Shown one piece after another: positions 25,014 to 34,904 of a stretch of DNA of 64,000 nucleotides. The notes beneath the pieces are model-generated. The model was not told the origin of the DNA. It did not search any database and was given only the letters and a program-made list of their open reading frames with translations. Source of the DNA: Silene latifolia (taxonomy: Eukaryota > Streptophyta > Magnoliopsida > Caryophyllales > Caryophyllaceae); contig NC_133526.1 of assembly GCF_048544455.1 (NCBI RefSeq), forward strand, positions 12,416,001 to 12,480,000, read 5' to 3'. Every line of letters begins with the position of its first letter. Position 1 is the first letter of the stretch. The translations under genes were made by a program, and so were the position numbers.

Positions 25014-25385
25014 TTGAGCTCTACCGAAAGGGCCGATTTCATAGACCTCCTAAATGAATTCAAAGACGTTTTCGCTTGGTCCTACAAAGACATGCCAGGG
25101 ATCGACAGGGATATCGCCGAACATATGATTCCGATTAAGCCGGGTTTCAAGCCTGTGAAACAGAAGCTTCGACGAATGAGAACAGAGTGGGCTCTAAAGA
25201 TTAAGGAAGAAGTTGACAAACAATTCAAAGCCGGGTTCATCAAAGTTTCCGAGTATTCTGACTGGGTAGCTAACATAGTACCCGTACCCAAAAAGGATGG
25301 GAGAATCCGAGTTTGTGTTGACTTTAGGGATTTGAACAAAGCGAGTCCAAAAGATGACTTCCTCCGCCTCACATCGACATATTAG
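25014..25385 (+). CDS. pol: Tat-1 pol: N-terminal part of reverse transcriptase
   Basis: The segment reads LLNEFKDVFAWSYKDMPGID, then KQKLRRM, IKEEVDKQF, AGFIKV..YSDWVANIVPVPKKDGRIRVCVDFRDLNKA. These are RT blocks 1-2 of Ty3/gypsy pol; the DMPG(I/L)D entry is typical of the Tat clade. It is in the same frame as the upstream piece, separated by the TAA at 24912. At about 25370 the expected ..DDFPLPHID is broken by one missing base, and the frame closes at 25383-25385. RT copies the genomic RNA into DNA in the cytoplasmic particle. Confidence 0.85.
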   Translation: MSSTERADFIDLLNEFKDVFAWSYKDMPGIDRDIAEHMIPIKPGFKPVKQKLRRMRTEWALKIKEEVDKQFKAGFIKVSEYSDWVANIVPVPKKDGRIRVCVDFRDLNKASPKDDFLRLTSTY

Positions 25386-28213
25386 TGGACAATACCGCAG
25401 ACCACGCATTACTATCCTTCATGGATGGATATGCGGGTTATAACCAAATCAAAATGGCCATGGAAGACATGCATAAGACCGCGTTCGTCACCCAATGGGG
25501 AACCTATTGCTATACAGTAATGCCGTTCGGATTGATCAACGCCGGAGCTACATACCAACGCACCGCAACTACACTCCTACATGACATGATGCACAAAGAA
25601 GTTGAGGTATATGTAGATGACATGATCGTCAAATCCAAGGAGAGAGAGGGACATATTGCGAACCTTCGCAAGTTCTTCGCAAGGCTACGGAAGTACAACA
25701 TGAGACTCAATCCTCAGAAATGCACATTTGGGGTAACGTCTGGCAAACTCCTAGGATACATCGTTAGCCAACGAGGTATAGAAATAGATCCTTCCAAAAT
25801 CAAAGCTCTGATTGAAATGCCACAACCTCAAACAGAAAAAGAAGTCAGAGGATTCCTGGGAAAAGTTCAATACATAAGTCGATTCATATCGAAACTTACG
25901 ATGATTTGCGAGCCTATCTTCAAGAAACTCAAGAAAACAGACCACACCATGTGGGATGATGATTGTCAAAAGGCGTTCGACCGAATCAAGGAGATATTGG
26001 CTAAACCACCAGTGCTCATGCCACCACAACAAGATCAACCTCTTGGTTTGTATCTCACGGTAACCGAAACCGCCATGGGTGCCATGCTAGCTCAAACCGT
26101 AGGAAGTGAAGAAAGAGCTATTTACTATCTAAGTAAGAAGTTCTTGGAATACGAGTGCAAATACTCACAACTCGAAAAGACATGCCTCGCTCTTGTGTGG
26201 GCAACAAAGAAGCTACGTCACTACATGCTTAGCTACTCCGTCAAGATATTCTCCAAAATGGATCCAGTCAAATACCTCTTCGAGAAACCTGTCCTCAACG
26301 GACGCCTGGCAAGATGGACCATGATGCTCTCGGAATTTGACCTCAAATACGTGCCACTGAAAGTAATAAAGGGTCGCGCCGTCGCCGAATTCTTCGCAGA
26401 AAATCCCATCAACGACGCACAAACCATAGATACTTGGTCATTTCCCGACGAGGATATACTTCAAACGGATGTAGACTCCTGGGACCTATACTTTGATGGA
26501 GCATCAAACCTAAGAGGATTTGGGATAGGAGTGTTGCTCATTTCTCCTGAAGGTGAGCATACACCGATTGCTGTCAAACTCGACTTCGAGGTGACAAACA
26601 ACGCCGCAGAGTATGAGGCTTGTCTAATTGGACTACAAGCGGCAGTAAGCTTAGGCATCAAAAACCTCCGAGTGCATGGAGATTCGTCACTAATCATCAA
26701 CCAAGTTACGGGATCCTGGAAAACCCGAAGTGAAAGCCTAGCACCCTACCAGGCTAGGATAGACCAAGTCGCTCAATTCTTTGATCACGTAACCTACTTA
26801 CACCTACCTCGAGAAGAAAATCAATTTGTAGACGCTCTTGCGAAACTTGCATCTTTGATAAACATGCCAGATTACATGATGGAAATGCCTTTGTGTATCG
26901 AACGACGGTCGGAGCCGGCTTATGTCCATCAAATTACCGATGAAGAAGAAATCGCACAGGAACCCTGGTTCCAAGCAATCCTGAACTTCAAGCTTAATGG
27001 TACCTATCCACCAGATATGGACAAGAGGGGACAACGAGCTATGCGCCTATTGTCTTCACAATACGTTCTCATGCAAGGAGAATTATACAAAAGAACACCT
27101 CTTGGTGTAGTCCTACGTTGCCTTGATCATTCACAGGCACGAAAGGTGATGGAAGAAGTCCACGACGGAGAATGCGGTCCTCATATGAGTGGACCTATGA
27201 TGGCAAAGAAAATCACACGTCTAGGGTACTATTGGACCACAATGGAATCCGATTGCATCAAATATGTGAGACATTGCCACAATTGCCAAATCTTCGGGAA
27301 TGTACAACATGTCCCTCCTTCGTTGCTCTATACGATGACATCTCCTTGGCCATTCTCCGCATGGGGAATTGACATAATTGGGAAAATAACCCCAGCCGGA
27401 ACAGGAGGTCACTGTTTCATCCTAGTAGCAATTGACTACTTCACCAAGTGGGTAGAAGCGGCTTCCTACACCGCTCTTACGGCCAAAAATGTAGCCAAAT
27501 TCATACAAAATAACATCATCTGCCGATATGGTTGCCCGCATGAGATCATTAGCGATAATGGGTCCCACTTCCAAGCCGAAACCGAACAATTGCTAGCCAA
27601 GTACAAGATCAAGCATCATCAATCATCGCCCTATAGACCACAGACTAACGGCGCGGTAGAAGCGGCTAACAAGAATGTCGTCACAATCCTCAAGAAAATG
27701 ACTGACAATTATAGAGATTGGCCAAGCAAAATACCCTTCGCTTTGTGGGGGTATCGAACATCCGTCAGGACGCCCACTGGGGCTACTCCTTTCTATTTGA
27801 CTTACGGCATGGAAGCCGTACAACCAGTCGAGCTAGAAATACCATCCTTGCGCATCCTACTAGAGAGTCAAATCCCGGAGGCCGATTGGAAGAAAGATAG
27901 ATACGAAGAACTCATCCTCCTGGATGAACGTAGGCTTCGTGCCTTACATAATGTCCAAACATATCAAGCACGTATCAAACAAGCTTTCAACAAAAGGGTT
28001 AGGCCAAGAAACATCAAAGAAGGAGATTTAGTTCTCAAATCGGTCGAGCTCTTTTACCCAATCGACCCAAGGGGAAAATTCAAACCTAACTGGGCCGGAC
28101 CATATCTAGTCAAATCAATACTCCCAGGGGGTGCGGTTAGAATCACAGACCTAGACGGGAATGAGTTCTCGAACCCCACAAACCTCGACCAACTGAAACG
28201 ATACTATGCCTAG
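25385..28213 (+). CDS. pol: Tat-1 pol: RT core, RNase H, archaeal-type RNase H, integrase
   Basis: The open frame is 942 codons and needs the preceding frameshift repaired. Residues 1-115 are RT fingers/palm with the catalytic YVDD at 76-79. Residues about 185-330 are the original RNase H; its first catalytic Asp is replaced (LYLTVTET), so it looks inactive, as is known for Tat elements. Residues 366-495 are a second, archaeal-type RNase H with intact D371, E409, D433 and D483. Integrase follows: zinc finger H593, H600, C631, C634; catalytic D663, D724, E759 with the exact D-35-E spacing; and a GPY motif (NWAGPYLV) near the C-terminus. No chromodomain is present, again as in Tat. This long segment is free of further stops. 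Confidence 0.93.
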   Translation: MDNTADHALLSFMDGYAGYNQIKMAMEDMHKTAFVTQWGTYCYTVMPFGLINAGATYQRTATTLLHDMMHKEVEVYVDDMIVKSKEREGHIANLRKFFARLRKYNMRLNPQKCTFGVTSGKLLGYIVSQRGIEIDPSKIKALIEMPQPQTEKEVRGFLGKVQYISRFISKLTMICEPIFKKLKKTDHTMWDDDCQKAFDRIKEILAKPPVLMPPQQDQPLGLYLTVTETAMGAMLAQTVGSEERAIYYLSKKFLEYECKYSQLEKTCLALVWATKKLRHYMLSYSVKIFSKMDPVKYLFEKPVLNGRLARWTMMLSEFDLKYVPLKVIKGRAVAEFFAENPINDAQTIDTWSFPDEDILQTDVDSWDLYFDGASNLRGFGIGVLLISPEGEHTPIAVKLDFEVTNNAAEYEACLIGLQAAVSLGIKNLRVHGDSSLIINQVTGSWKTRSESLAPYQARIDQVAQFFDHVTYLHLPREENQFVDALAKLASLINMPDYMMEMPLCIERRSEPAYVHQITDEEEIAQEPWFQAILNFKLNGTYPPDMDKRGQRAMRLLSSQYVLMQGELYKRTPLGVVLRCLDHSQARKVMEEVHDGECGPHMSGPMMAKKITRLGYYWTTMESDCIKYVRHCHNCQIFGNVQHVPPSLLYTMTSPWPFSAWGIDIIGKITPAGTGGHCFILVAIDYFTKWVEAASYTALTAKNVAKFIQNNIICRYGCPHEIISDNGSHFQAETEQLLAKYKIKHHQSSPYRPQTNGAVEAANKNVVTILKKMTDNYRDWPSKIPFALWGYRTSVRTPTGATPFYLTYGMEAVQPVELEIPSLRILLESQIPEADWKKDRYEELILLDERRLRALHNVQTYQARIKQAFNKRVRPRNIKEGDLVLKSVELFYPIDPRGKFKPNWAGPYLVKSILPGGAVRITDLDGNEFSNPTNLDQLKRYYA

Positions 28214-28758
28214 AATAGGACAAAAACGCGCCTCGCGTAATCCCATGTGTCGCTCTTGTGGCACTAAATAAACGGCCCCTGGCCAAGCTGACATAAGCTA
28301 AGTGTCACTATGCTCTTGCATCTTGGCAAACTTGTCATCCTCATATCATCAAACAAACTAAATTCGCACCTCCAGAGTAAGCAAAGGCTCATGCTTATTT
28401 TCTATGTTCATTACAAGCTCTTGCTTCGAACAATTATTCTTTTACATTTACTCGAACTACGCGCAAGGGTTTGATTTCGCTTTTTTAAGTGAATACGTAG
28501 GCAATCCTTCACGGGATTCAACCCACCATTATATTTAAAATGTAAATAGAAGGACATTTGCATTGCATTTGAAATTCGACAAGAATAATTAAAGAAAATC
28601 ACAACGGTTTCATAACCACTTAACCTTTTTATTTCATTCAATTTCTAAATAATAATAATACGGCAAATAATAAAAATAGACTAGGCTAGGATTCTAAAAA
28701 TCCCTCCTTTCTTATTACAACAACAATAATAATAATCAAATAATAAATAAGACTTGGG
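28214..28758. other. Spacer between pol and antisense gene 1 (convergent 3' ends)
   Basis: About 540 AT-rich bases lie between the pol stop and the end of the minus-strand gene. No coding is supported. Poly(A) signals for both transcripts would have to sit here; AATAAA-like strings occur near 28650-28745 on the + strand. Confidence 0.45.
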
Positions 28759-29570
28759 CTATTCCTCCATCTTTCCCTTGCCCTTGTCGTTCTTGTCATA
28801 TTTCTTGTCACGACCTCGAGCCGGGCGCTCTTGCACCACTTCAGACCTAATCACCAACGGTCTTTCTCGAGGCCTGACTCTTCCATTCTTGCCAACCACC
28901 ATCTCTGCGACAGGAGTAGTCTTCGATTTCTTCGAAGGATGAATGACTTGGAACCCGGCTTCTTCTTCTCCTTCGATCGATGCTTCTCCTTCTCTTTCTC
29001 TCCCTCGCGCACCTTGTAGTCAACGGGCTCGCGCTTCCTCGCCTCTTCGCGCTCTTCCGAAGTTGCGGCCTTCCTCCACCTCAGATAAGAGCCCGACACC
29101 CACAAGGCATTGGAGGAGAAGTTCAAGAACCACATGTTTCTTTGGGCCCACTTCATAGCCCACTCTCTTCGGCTCTCTGTAGTAAGCGCCATAGCAGTAT
29201 GCGGAACGGTGTCAAGCCTAGGGATCATCTGCTTCAACCCGACTTGCCTCATCAATCTCTCAGGAAGGATGCATACCATAAACTCCAATCCAGGAATGCG
29301 CACGGACCTAGTAGGATCCAAAGAAGACACTCCAAAGTGATGGACTTGAGGTGCCACCACGAACGACCCACCGATCGGCGGGCCATCATCATTCTTCAGC
29401 TTGTTCTTCCAATAATCGCAGACCCGGGTGAAGTCCACCATGTACAGCCGTGTCCTCATCGAAATCATACGGGCATGATAGGAAAGTGCATGAACTGGGG
29501 GCTCGAGCAATCGGAGCCGTTCCATAAGCCAAACCTACCAAAAAACAGGTATTAGACACCCGCAAAACAA

Positions 29571-29602
<32 letters not shown>

Positions 29603-30307
29603 AAAAAAAAAACAAAAAAAAAAAAAAAAAAAAAAAAAAACGAAAAAAAAAGGAAAGAAAGAAGGGTGTCTTTTACCTGTAGGATAACGGGACTCCCCAA
29701 AAATGGAAGATCGCGGTTGGATTTCCTATTGTCCAAACCCAAGATAATCTCCCCTAAGCATAGACAAGTCAGGCTCTGCGCACTCCATTTGCTCAATAAG
29801 ACCCAATAGACGGGGATCACCTCTCAAATCTTCATCAACATGTCCCTGAAAGACATAAACATGAAGCAAACAGAAGCCAAATGCTCTCCTCCTAGCAACA
29901 TAAGAGACAATAGGGTCGGCCCTGTTGATGAATCGGTCTATAAAATCTAGCATCCTCACGCCCTTCGGAGTAACGAGACGATCTACCTCAAGTCTAGTAA
30001 GTCCAAGCAAATCTCTAAACTTGCTCTTATACCCTTGAGCAGTAGAAGGGATGGCAGGTAAATGTTCGGGGTCCCACCCGCCAATAGCAGCAATTTCCTC
30101 CGGAAAAGGACAAATATCACCTCCTGGGAACGCAAAAACATGATAATTTGGGTCCCAATAATCAAGGCAAGCATCCAAGAACGGTTTTACAACCTTAATG
30201 AGTTTCAAACTCAACAAAGACCCAAGGTTATAAGCGCCCATGTCATGTTTCTCAATGTTCGAAAACTCATTAGTCCATTCCTTCAAGCGAATCTCTAAGG
30301 TATTCAT
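28759..30307 (-). pseudogene. Antisense gene 1 of Tat-1: two-exon PMD-like/Tat extra-ORF protein
   Basis: Exon 1 is 30307-29677 and exon 2 is 29534-28759; the intron has GT-AG ends (CAG|GTAAAA ... TTGGTAG|GTT). The start ATG gives MNTLEIRLKEW. Exon 1 continues with AYNLGSLLSLKLIKVVKPFLDACL, YWDPNYHVFAFPGGDICPFPEEIAAIGGW. Exon 2 begins VWLMERLRLLEPP and ends in a basic, Lys/Arg-rich tail (RPARGRDKKYDKND) that suggests nuclear or nucleic-acid association. The fold resembles plant-mobile-domain/aminotransferase-like proteins and the antisense extra frames known from Tat retrotransposons. One extra base near 29730 and one shift in a Lys/Glu-coding purine run (about 28980-29000) break the frame; exon lengths (631 and 776) are each one base off a whole-codon fit. 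Both sites could be assembly errors. The role is unknown. Confidence 0.75.
29564..29664. repeat. Poly(A)/poly(T) tract inside the antisense intron
   Basis: About 80 A residues on the + strand with a few C and G interruptions. On the transcribed minus strand this is an extreme poly(U) tract filling most of the 142-base intron (29535-29676) ahead of its acceptor. Confidence 0.85.
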
Positions 30308-30407
30308 GATGATAATTTTCTCTTGAAAATTTATTGGGAGTTTTTATGTGTAAATCAACGAAGAAGAGACGGAAGAATTATATGATTTAAAGCTTCGTCG
30401 ACGCTTC

Positions 30408-30415
30408 TATTTATA
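30408..30415 (-). promoter_or_regulatory. TATA box of antisense gene 1
   Basis: On the minus strand the sequence reads ATTAGTATAAATAGAAGC, about 100 bases upstream of the ATG at 30307. The context TTAGTATAAATAG is identical to the LTR promoter's TATA context (GATTAGTATAAATAG at 20353-20367), which suggests a shared or copied core promoter. Confidence 0.65.
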
Positions 30416-30461
30416 CTAATTGATGTTTCCAAAAATCCGTCAGAACCGACCTGCTTGGGAA

Positions 30462-30520
30462 CAGGCGCGGCACCTGCTGCGCCTCTTCAAAGGGACGCAG
30501 CTCATGCTGCGCCTCTTCCC
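30462..30520. repeat. GACGCAG hairpin pair upstream of antisense gene 1
   Basis: Two GC-rich hairpin units (GGCGCGGCACCTGCTGCGCC and GACGCAGCTCATGCTGCGCC, each followed by TCTTC) lie 47-105 bases upstream of the minus-strand TATA box. The arrangement copies the hairpin pair plus TATA of the LTR, although the TCTTCC arm points the other way relative to this gene. Confidence 0.7.
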
Positions 30521-30529
30521 CAGCCTCAC

Positions 30530-31093
30530 TTCTGTGATTTCCGCGTTTGGATCTTTCCTAATTCTATAAACGAATAATTTCCTATTCCTACGGGATTTTA
30601 TTTTGGTAAATCCGAGAAATTTACCATGCTTCAGGTTTCCTTAATCCGCAAACGCGCATTTCGAGGCGACATCGACATTTTCCACCATTTTTCTCACACT
30701 TTTATATTTAGTTTTCATTTTAATTCTTTTTTTATTTCAACATTTACTTAGTCATTTCATTTTCTTAATTTCTATTTTTTCCATTTTCTAACTTATAGAT
30801 TTCTCTTTTTCTTTTTTTTTCGGGGTAACCCTCCCTACCGTCCGGTCATTTCCGACCAAATTTTCGCATTTTCACGTCCTTTCGAGTCTCATTTTGCACT
30901 AATTAAAGGCCTTATGTGTATATAAAAATGTATGTGTTACGTGATTTTCTATGTAAATTTCGGCAAAGATGACGGTGTAAACCGTTGTCTACCAAACCTG
31001 TTCAAAAGCTAACTGCAGTACAAATAACACAACCCAAAGAAAAAAAGGCACTCAGGCCATCGTATATACAACAAAAAAAGCAAATATACAAGC
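30530..31093. other. Spacer between the two antisense genes
   Basis: T-rich sequence with no coding frame I can support. It is the 5' flank of antisense gene 1 and the 3' flank of antisense gene 2 as read on the minus strand. Confidence 0.45.
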
Positions 31094-31198
31094 AAACTGG
31101 GGGCTTCGCCCCAAACAAGTCCAAATGTGCAACTGGGGGCTTCGCCCCAAACAAGTCCAAATGTAAACTGGGGGCTTGCGCCCCAAACAAATCCAAAA
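31094..31198. repeat. Three tandem 36-bp units with GGGGCTTCGCCCC hairpin
   Basis: The unit AACTGGGGGCTTCGCCCCAA plus ACAAGTCCAAATG repeats three times, the third with a TTGCG variant. Each unit can form a GGGGC/GCCCC stem. The array sits just after the stop codon of antisense gene 2 (31235), so it would be in that transcript's 3' UTR. Confidence 0.85.
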
Positions 31199-31234
31199 AT
31201 GTTCAAAATCAAGTCTACAAAACCACGCAGACTA

Positions 31235-34232
31235 TCATTGGGCACCCTCCAGCTCGGCAACCCTCGCCATAAGAGCGGCAATCTCGGCGTCCCGAAACTC
31301 GAGCTCCCTCGACAAACGAGCCGTCTCCTCCCGAGACTGGGTCAACTCTCGCTCCAGCTCACGATCGGCCTGTGGACAACAAGAAATTGGCTCATGTCAA
31401 TCAATTCAAACAAAACTGAAAAACCAAAGATCAAGGAAAAACAAATGAGGTTCATACCTGACGACCTCGACCGCCGACGAGTGCCTCGATGGCCGTAGCT
31501 CGTAGCCGGTTGGCCACCCTCCATATTGCCACAAACCGAGATGGCGCGACCTGCGTTTCAAAAGAATTCTCAGTAAACTGAACATTCAATCAAATGTGTT
31601 CTTACACGAAAACTATGCAAAATAAGAACTCACCCTCCGAATCAGATGCTGCCAGTCATCTAGGCCAGCATCCGTCACAGCCACGTCAAAGTCACGCAGC
31701 TCGGAGATCGTCGTCCTCCCAGTGGCGTCAGTGTACTCGAGGGTCTCGGGGTACTCTGGGGGCTCGATACCCGCCGCCTCAACCTCCTGCAAAGACAAAT
31801 GGCTCTCGTTAATCGATGATCTTTCGTCGCGATTCTCGAAAATCAAAATCCAACAAGAAACAAAAGATACTCACCACTACCGGCCAATACGCCAACCTCC
31901 CGTAAAGGAACGCCGAGTAATCCTCGTCAGGGAGAAGAAGGTCGTCACCACTAGCACCAGCCAAGTCCGCCTCCCTCTCAGCCTCAGAAGGCTCCCTAAA
32001 CATCGTCCTAGGAGGATCGACGGGAACCGTCAACGCGCCCCGAAAACACTGACGAGCTAACCGCTCGCCCCGATACCACACAGGACCCATCGACGTCCAC
32101 AACAGCAGCCGACTCGAGCTCCTAGGTCGAAGGACCTCAGCGACAAAAGGAGGCGCTCCAGCGTACTCCGCCCAAGGTCTGGGCACCCACTGCGACAATA
32201 AGGGCAAAGGTCATTCCTATGATCAATTTAAAACAAAGTATGAGAAGAATAAGTGCATACAAATAGGATACTCACGCTGCTCAGCTGAAGAGCGTTCACA
32301 TCCCGCCGGTAGACATTGTGAGAAGAACGCTTGCTCTTCGTCCGGCACATGACCCAATCCCTCACCACGGGGTAGGCCCTCTCCAGCGGCTCCGTCCTCT
32401 TGGGCGCGAGGCCCGGAAAGTAAGAGTACACCCACGCCTGCAAAGCATAATAATCAATGACGATCCGTTTCGTCGATAAAGAAAGAAATTGACTCGGCCT
32501 AAATGAAGGTTCATACCTCCAACAAGAGCCCAGTGTCCGACGGCACCAGAGAAGTCCCCTTCTCCATCAACTCCGGACGAACCATGGCCCTCATAAAGCG
32601 GATGAGGACCGCAAAACCAGCAGTGACCCAGTCCCAACGCCCTAGGGAGCTCAAGTCAGAAAGAAAGGGGAGAAGCTTCGTCGACAGCCTCTCACCCTTG
32701 TCTCCGAGGTAAATCGAAGACAAGAACCACCAAAGCCACGACGAGCCCTCTCACTCGGTGTACAAGGAGGGGGAGCCGTCTCCCTCCCATCGATCACCAC
32801 CGATGCCAGGGTCTTCCCCGCAAAGTAATCTCGAACGTAGGTACTGGGTACCAAACCCGCACCGCAACAGCCTTCGGCGACAGTTTCCACCGATCAACCT
32901 CCTCGCCTCGGCCGAATCCGCCCTCATGCCGCCTCCGGCCACACCATCTCCTCGATCCCCACACGGCACTGTAAATCATGCCGTAGTCCTCCAAGGTGAC
33001 TCCCACCTCACCAAAAGGCAGGTGAAACGTGGAAGTCGTATCCCAAAATCGATCCAAGAAAGCGCGGACCAGGCTAAGGTTGGCCCGCAACTTCCTCTTC
33101 ACGATATCCCTCCGGACCGAACCAGAGGACCGAACGCTCCACGCTCGATCATGGCTCTCTCCTCCGCCGACAGCCGCTCGTAGTGCTCCATCGCCGTCGT
33201 GTACCCCGAGAACGACCGGATGTTCCCAGCCTCCTATTATGATTCGAAATAAAGCTATCTTTAGTTTTGAGTAAATTTGAAAGGAAATTTGAACAAAAGT
33301 AGAAAGGGGTAGGTAATGAGTTAGGGAATTCCTATTTACCAAGCTCTTCACCGTCCTGTAGGACAAATGACCCTCTGCAGCCCACACAAGGTGCCTACTC
33401 TCCCGGTCTCAGCCACGCGGAGCTCCTCTCAGCTGACGACCCCCTCGTCCGAGGTGGGCCCGTCTCGGAATCTCCTCCTCATCAGCGGCCTCCTCCTCGG
33501 GAACCTCGTCTGCAGCAGCCATCACCGCAGCGGTGAAGGCCTGCTCCAAAGCCTCCTCAACAACAGCAGCGTCTACATCCATGGGATCCCTCCCAGAAGT
33601 AGAAGCATCGTCACCTGCAACGTTAAAGCAAATCCAGGCCGCATCATATGACGACAAGCCTTTGTTAAGAAATTTTCGAGCCTTCAAGGCCCGGGAATTC
33701 CCCATTTCTGGCCATCCTTGGCCATGTTCTCACCAATTCAATCACTCATGTGACAAATTGGGTCAAGTCAAGTCCGAGTCAAAGCCTAGTTCCGGGTTCA
33801 AGTCGAAAATTCGGCAGCATTTCGCTATAATGGCGGTTATGCCCTAGAAGAGTGTCCTGAAAAAGTTGTCACAAACCAAACTTCCAAGATGGTAGAAAGT
33901 TTACCCATCATCCAAGGGTCCCAAATATCAAATTTCATCACAAATGGGCAATCCTAAGGCCATTTTCGAAGCAATTTACGATCTAGTCATGAAACCGTCT
34001 CAAAATTCGCTCAAGGGCTCAAAACTCGATGAAAATTCAAAGCAAATACATGGTTATGTTCCTAACATTACCTATTATCCATTCCTAGCATCAATTTGGC
34101 AAGACAAATCCATTTGGGGGAAAAGCCCCAAATTTTCGATTAAAAGGGTCGAAAACCCTAATGTTCGCGGCTCAAAATTCGACAAATATGGAAGATTAAT
34201 GCAAGATTAAAACACATACCTCGATTAGTCAT
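31235..34232 (-). pseudogene. Antisense gene 2 of Tat-1: eight-exon plant mobile domain protein, lightly damaged
   Basis: Minus-strand exons, all with GT-AG junctions: 34232-34220, 33707-33340, 33233-32516, 32437-32276, 32189-31875, 31786-31634, 31550-31458, 31369-31235. The last five are exact multiples of three, and exons 1-2 join in phase. The protein starts MTNRE and has an acidic N-terminal region (VPEEEAADEEE). The PMD core follows in exon 3: FLDRFWDTTSTFHLPFGEVG, VTLEDYGM, then YVRDYFAGKT..VVIDGRE. AWVYSYFPGLAP comes in exon 4 and a C-terminal coiled coil (ELERELTQSREETARLSREL) in exon 8. PMD (aminotransferase-like) domains occur in plant MAIL/MAIN proteins and in transposons. Damage: an in-frame TGA at 33409-33411 and at least two frameshifts in exon 3 (one near 33130). 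Function in the element is unknown; capture from a host gene is plausible. Confidence 0.8.
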
Positions 34233-34373
34233 GTTTAAAGCAAGCTTTTGAATCAAACCTCGACGAAAATGGTGAAGATTTGAGAAAGAAATTGCAAAAA
34301 ATTATGTTTCGAATAAAATGAACATAAACCTTCTGGCTTTCGCGGTTTTACGCGAAGTCTTTGAATTGGGAAA

Positions 34374-34430
34374 AGACGCAGCAGGTGCTGCGCCTCTTCC
34401 AAGAGACGCAGCTCTTGCTGCGCCTCTTCC
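34374..34430. repeat. GACGCAG hairpin pair upstream of antisense gene 2
   Basis: GACGCAGCAGGTGCTGCGCC and GACGCAGCTCTTGCTGCGCC, each followed by TCTTCC, lie about 140-200 bases upstream of the minus-strand ATG at 34232. This is the same distance class as for antisense gene 1 (155-213 bases). No clear TATAAA was seen between here and the ATG. Confidence 0.7.
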
Positions 34431-34668
34431 TTTGTTTCCCTCCATATGGATTTTCAAAAACCCGTTATGAGTTCGTTATTCGTGGGCCCATCTTTGGTGC
34501 GCCTCTTCCTCGATGACATTTTATCATTTTGGTACGTTTCGACAATTTTCTTTCGTTCCGCCCACGTTTTATCCAGTAACGACAATATTTTGCAAGTATC
34601 GTCCAAATTCATTTTATCCCGCGCAGCAGTATTTCGCAGTATTGTTCGAATTTTTATCCAGCGCAGTA

Positions 34669-34809
34669 GTATTTTGCAGTACTGCTCACTCAAGACTTTC
34701 TTTCTACGACAATCAAGATGTTCCTGGTCGTCTATCCCCAGTAAGAGAGTATTTTGCAGATCGCTCACTCAAGATTTCCCCTACGACGATCAAGATGTTC
34801 CTAGTCGTC
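34669..34809. repeat. Two imperfect ~79-bp tandem units in the Tat-1 3' untranslated region
   Basis: Both units contain GTATTTTGCAG, then GCTCACTCAAGA, CTACGAC.ATCAAGATGTTC and CT.GTCGTC. Earlier fragments of the unit (GCGCAGCAGTATTTCGCAGT) lie at 34621-34668. Amplified tandem repeats near the 3' end are a known feature of Retand elements. Confidence 0.7.
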
Positions 34810-34826
34810 GGTATGTTCCCCAACCC

Positions 34827-34904
34827 GAGTTCACTTGAGACCAACGCAAGCGATTCAACCTCCAAATTTCGCCAGAGTTCGCTTGAGACCGACGCAAGCG
34901 GATC
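34827..34904. repeat. 48-bp tandem pair near the polypurine tract
   Basis: GAGTTCACTTGAGACCAACG and GAGTTCGCTTGAGACCGACG, each followed by CAAGCG.ATC, occur 48 bases apart. They are a second small tandem family in the 3' untranslated region. Confidence 0.7.

Noticed and set aside
25082..27823. Several minus-strand frames under pol
   Set aside because: They are shadows of the strongly supported pol frame.
29389..29820. 143-codon minus-strand frame with a long Phe run
   Set aside because: The Phe run is translation of the poly(T) intron of antisense gene 1; only short flanking parts belong to its exons, in mixed frames.
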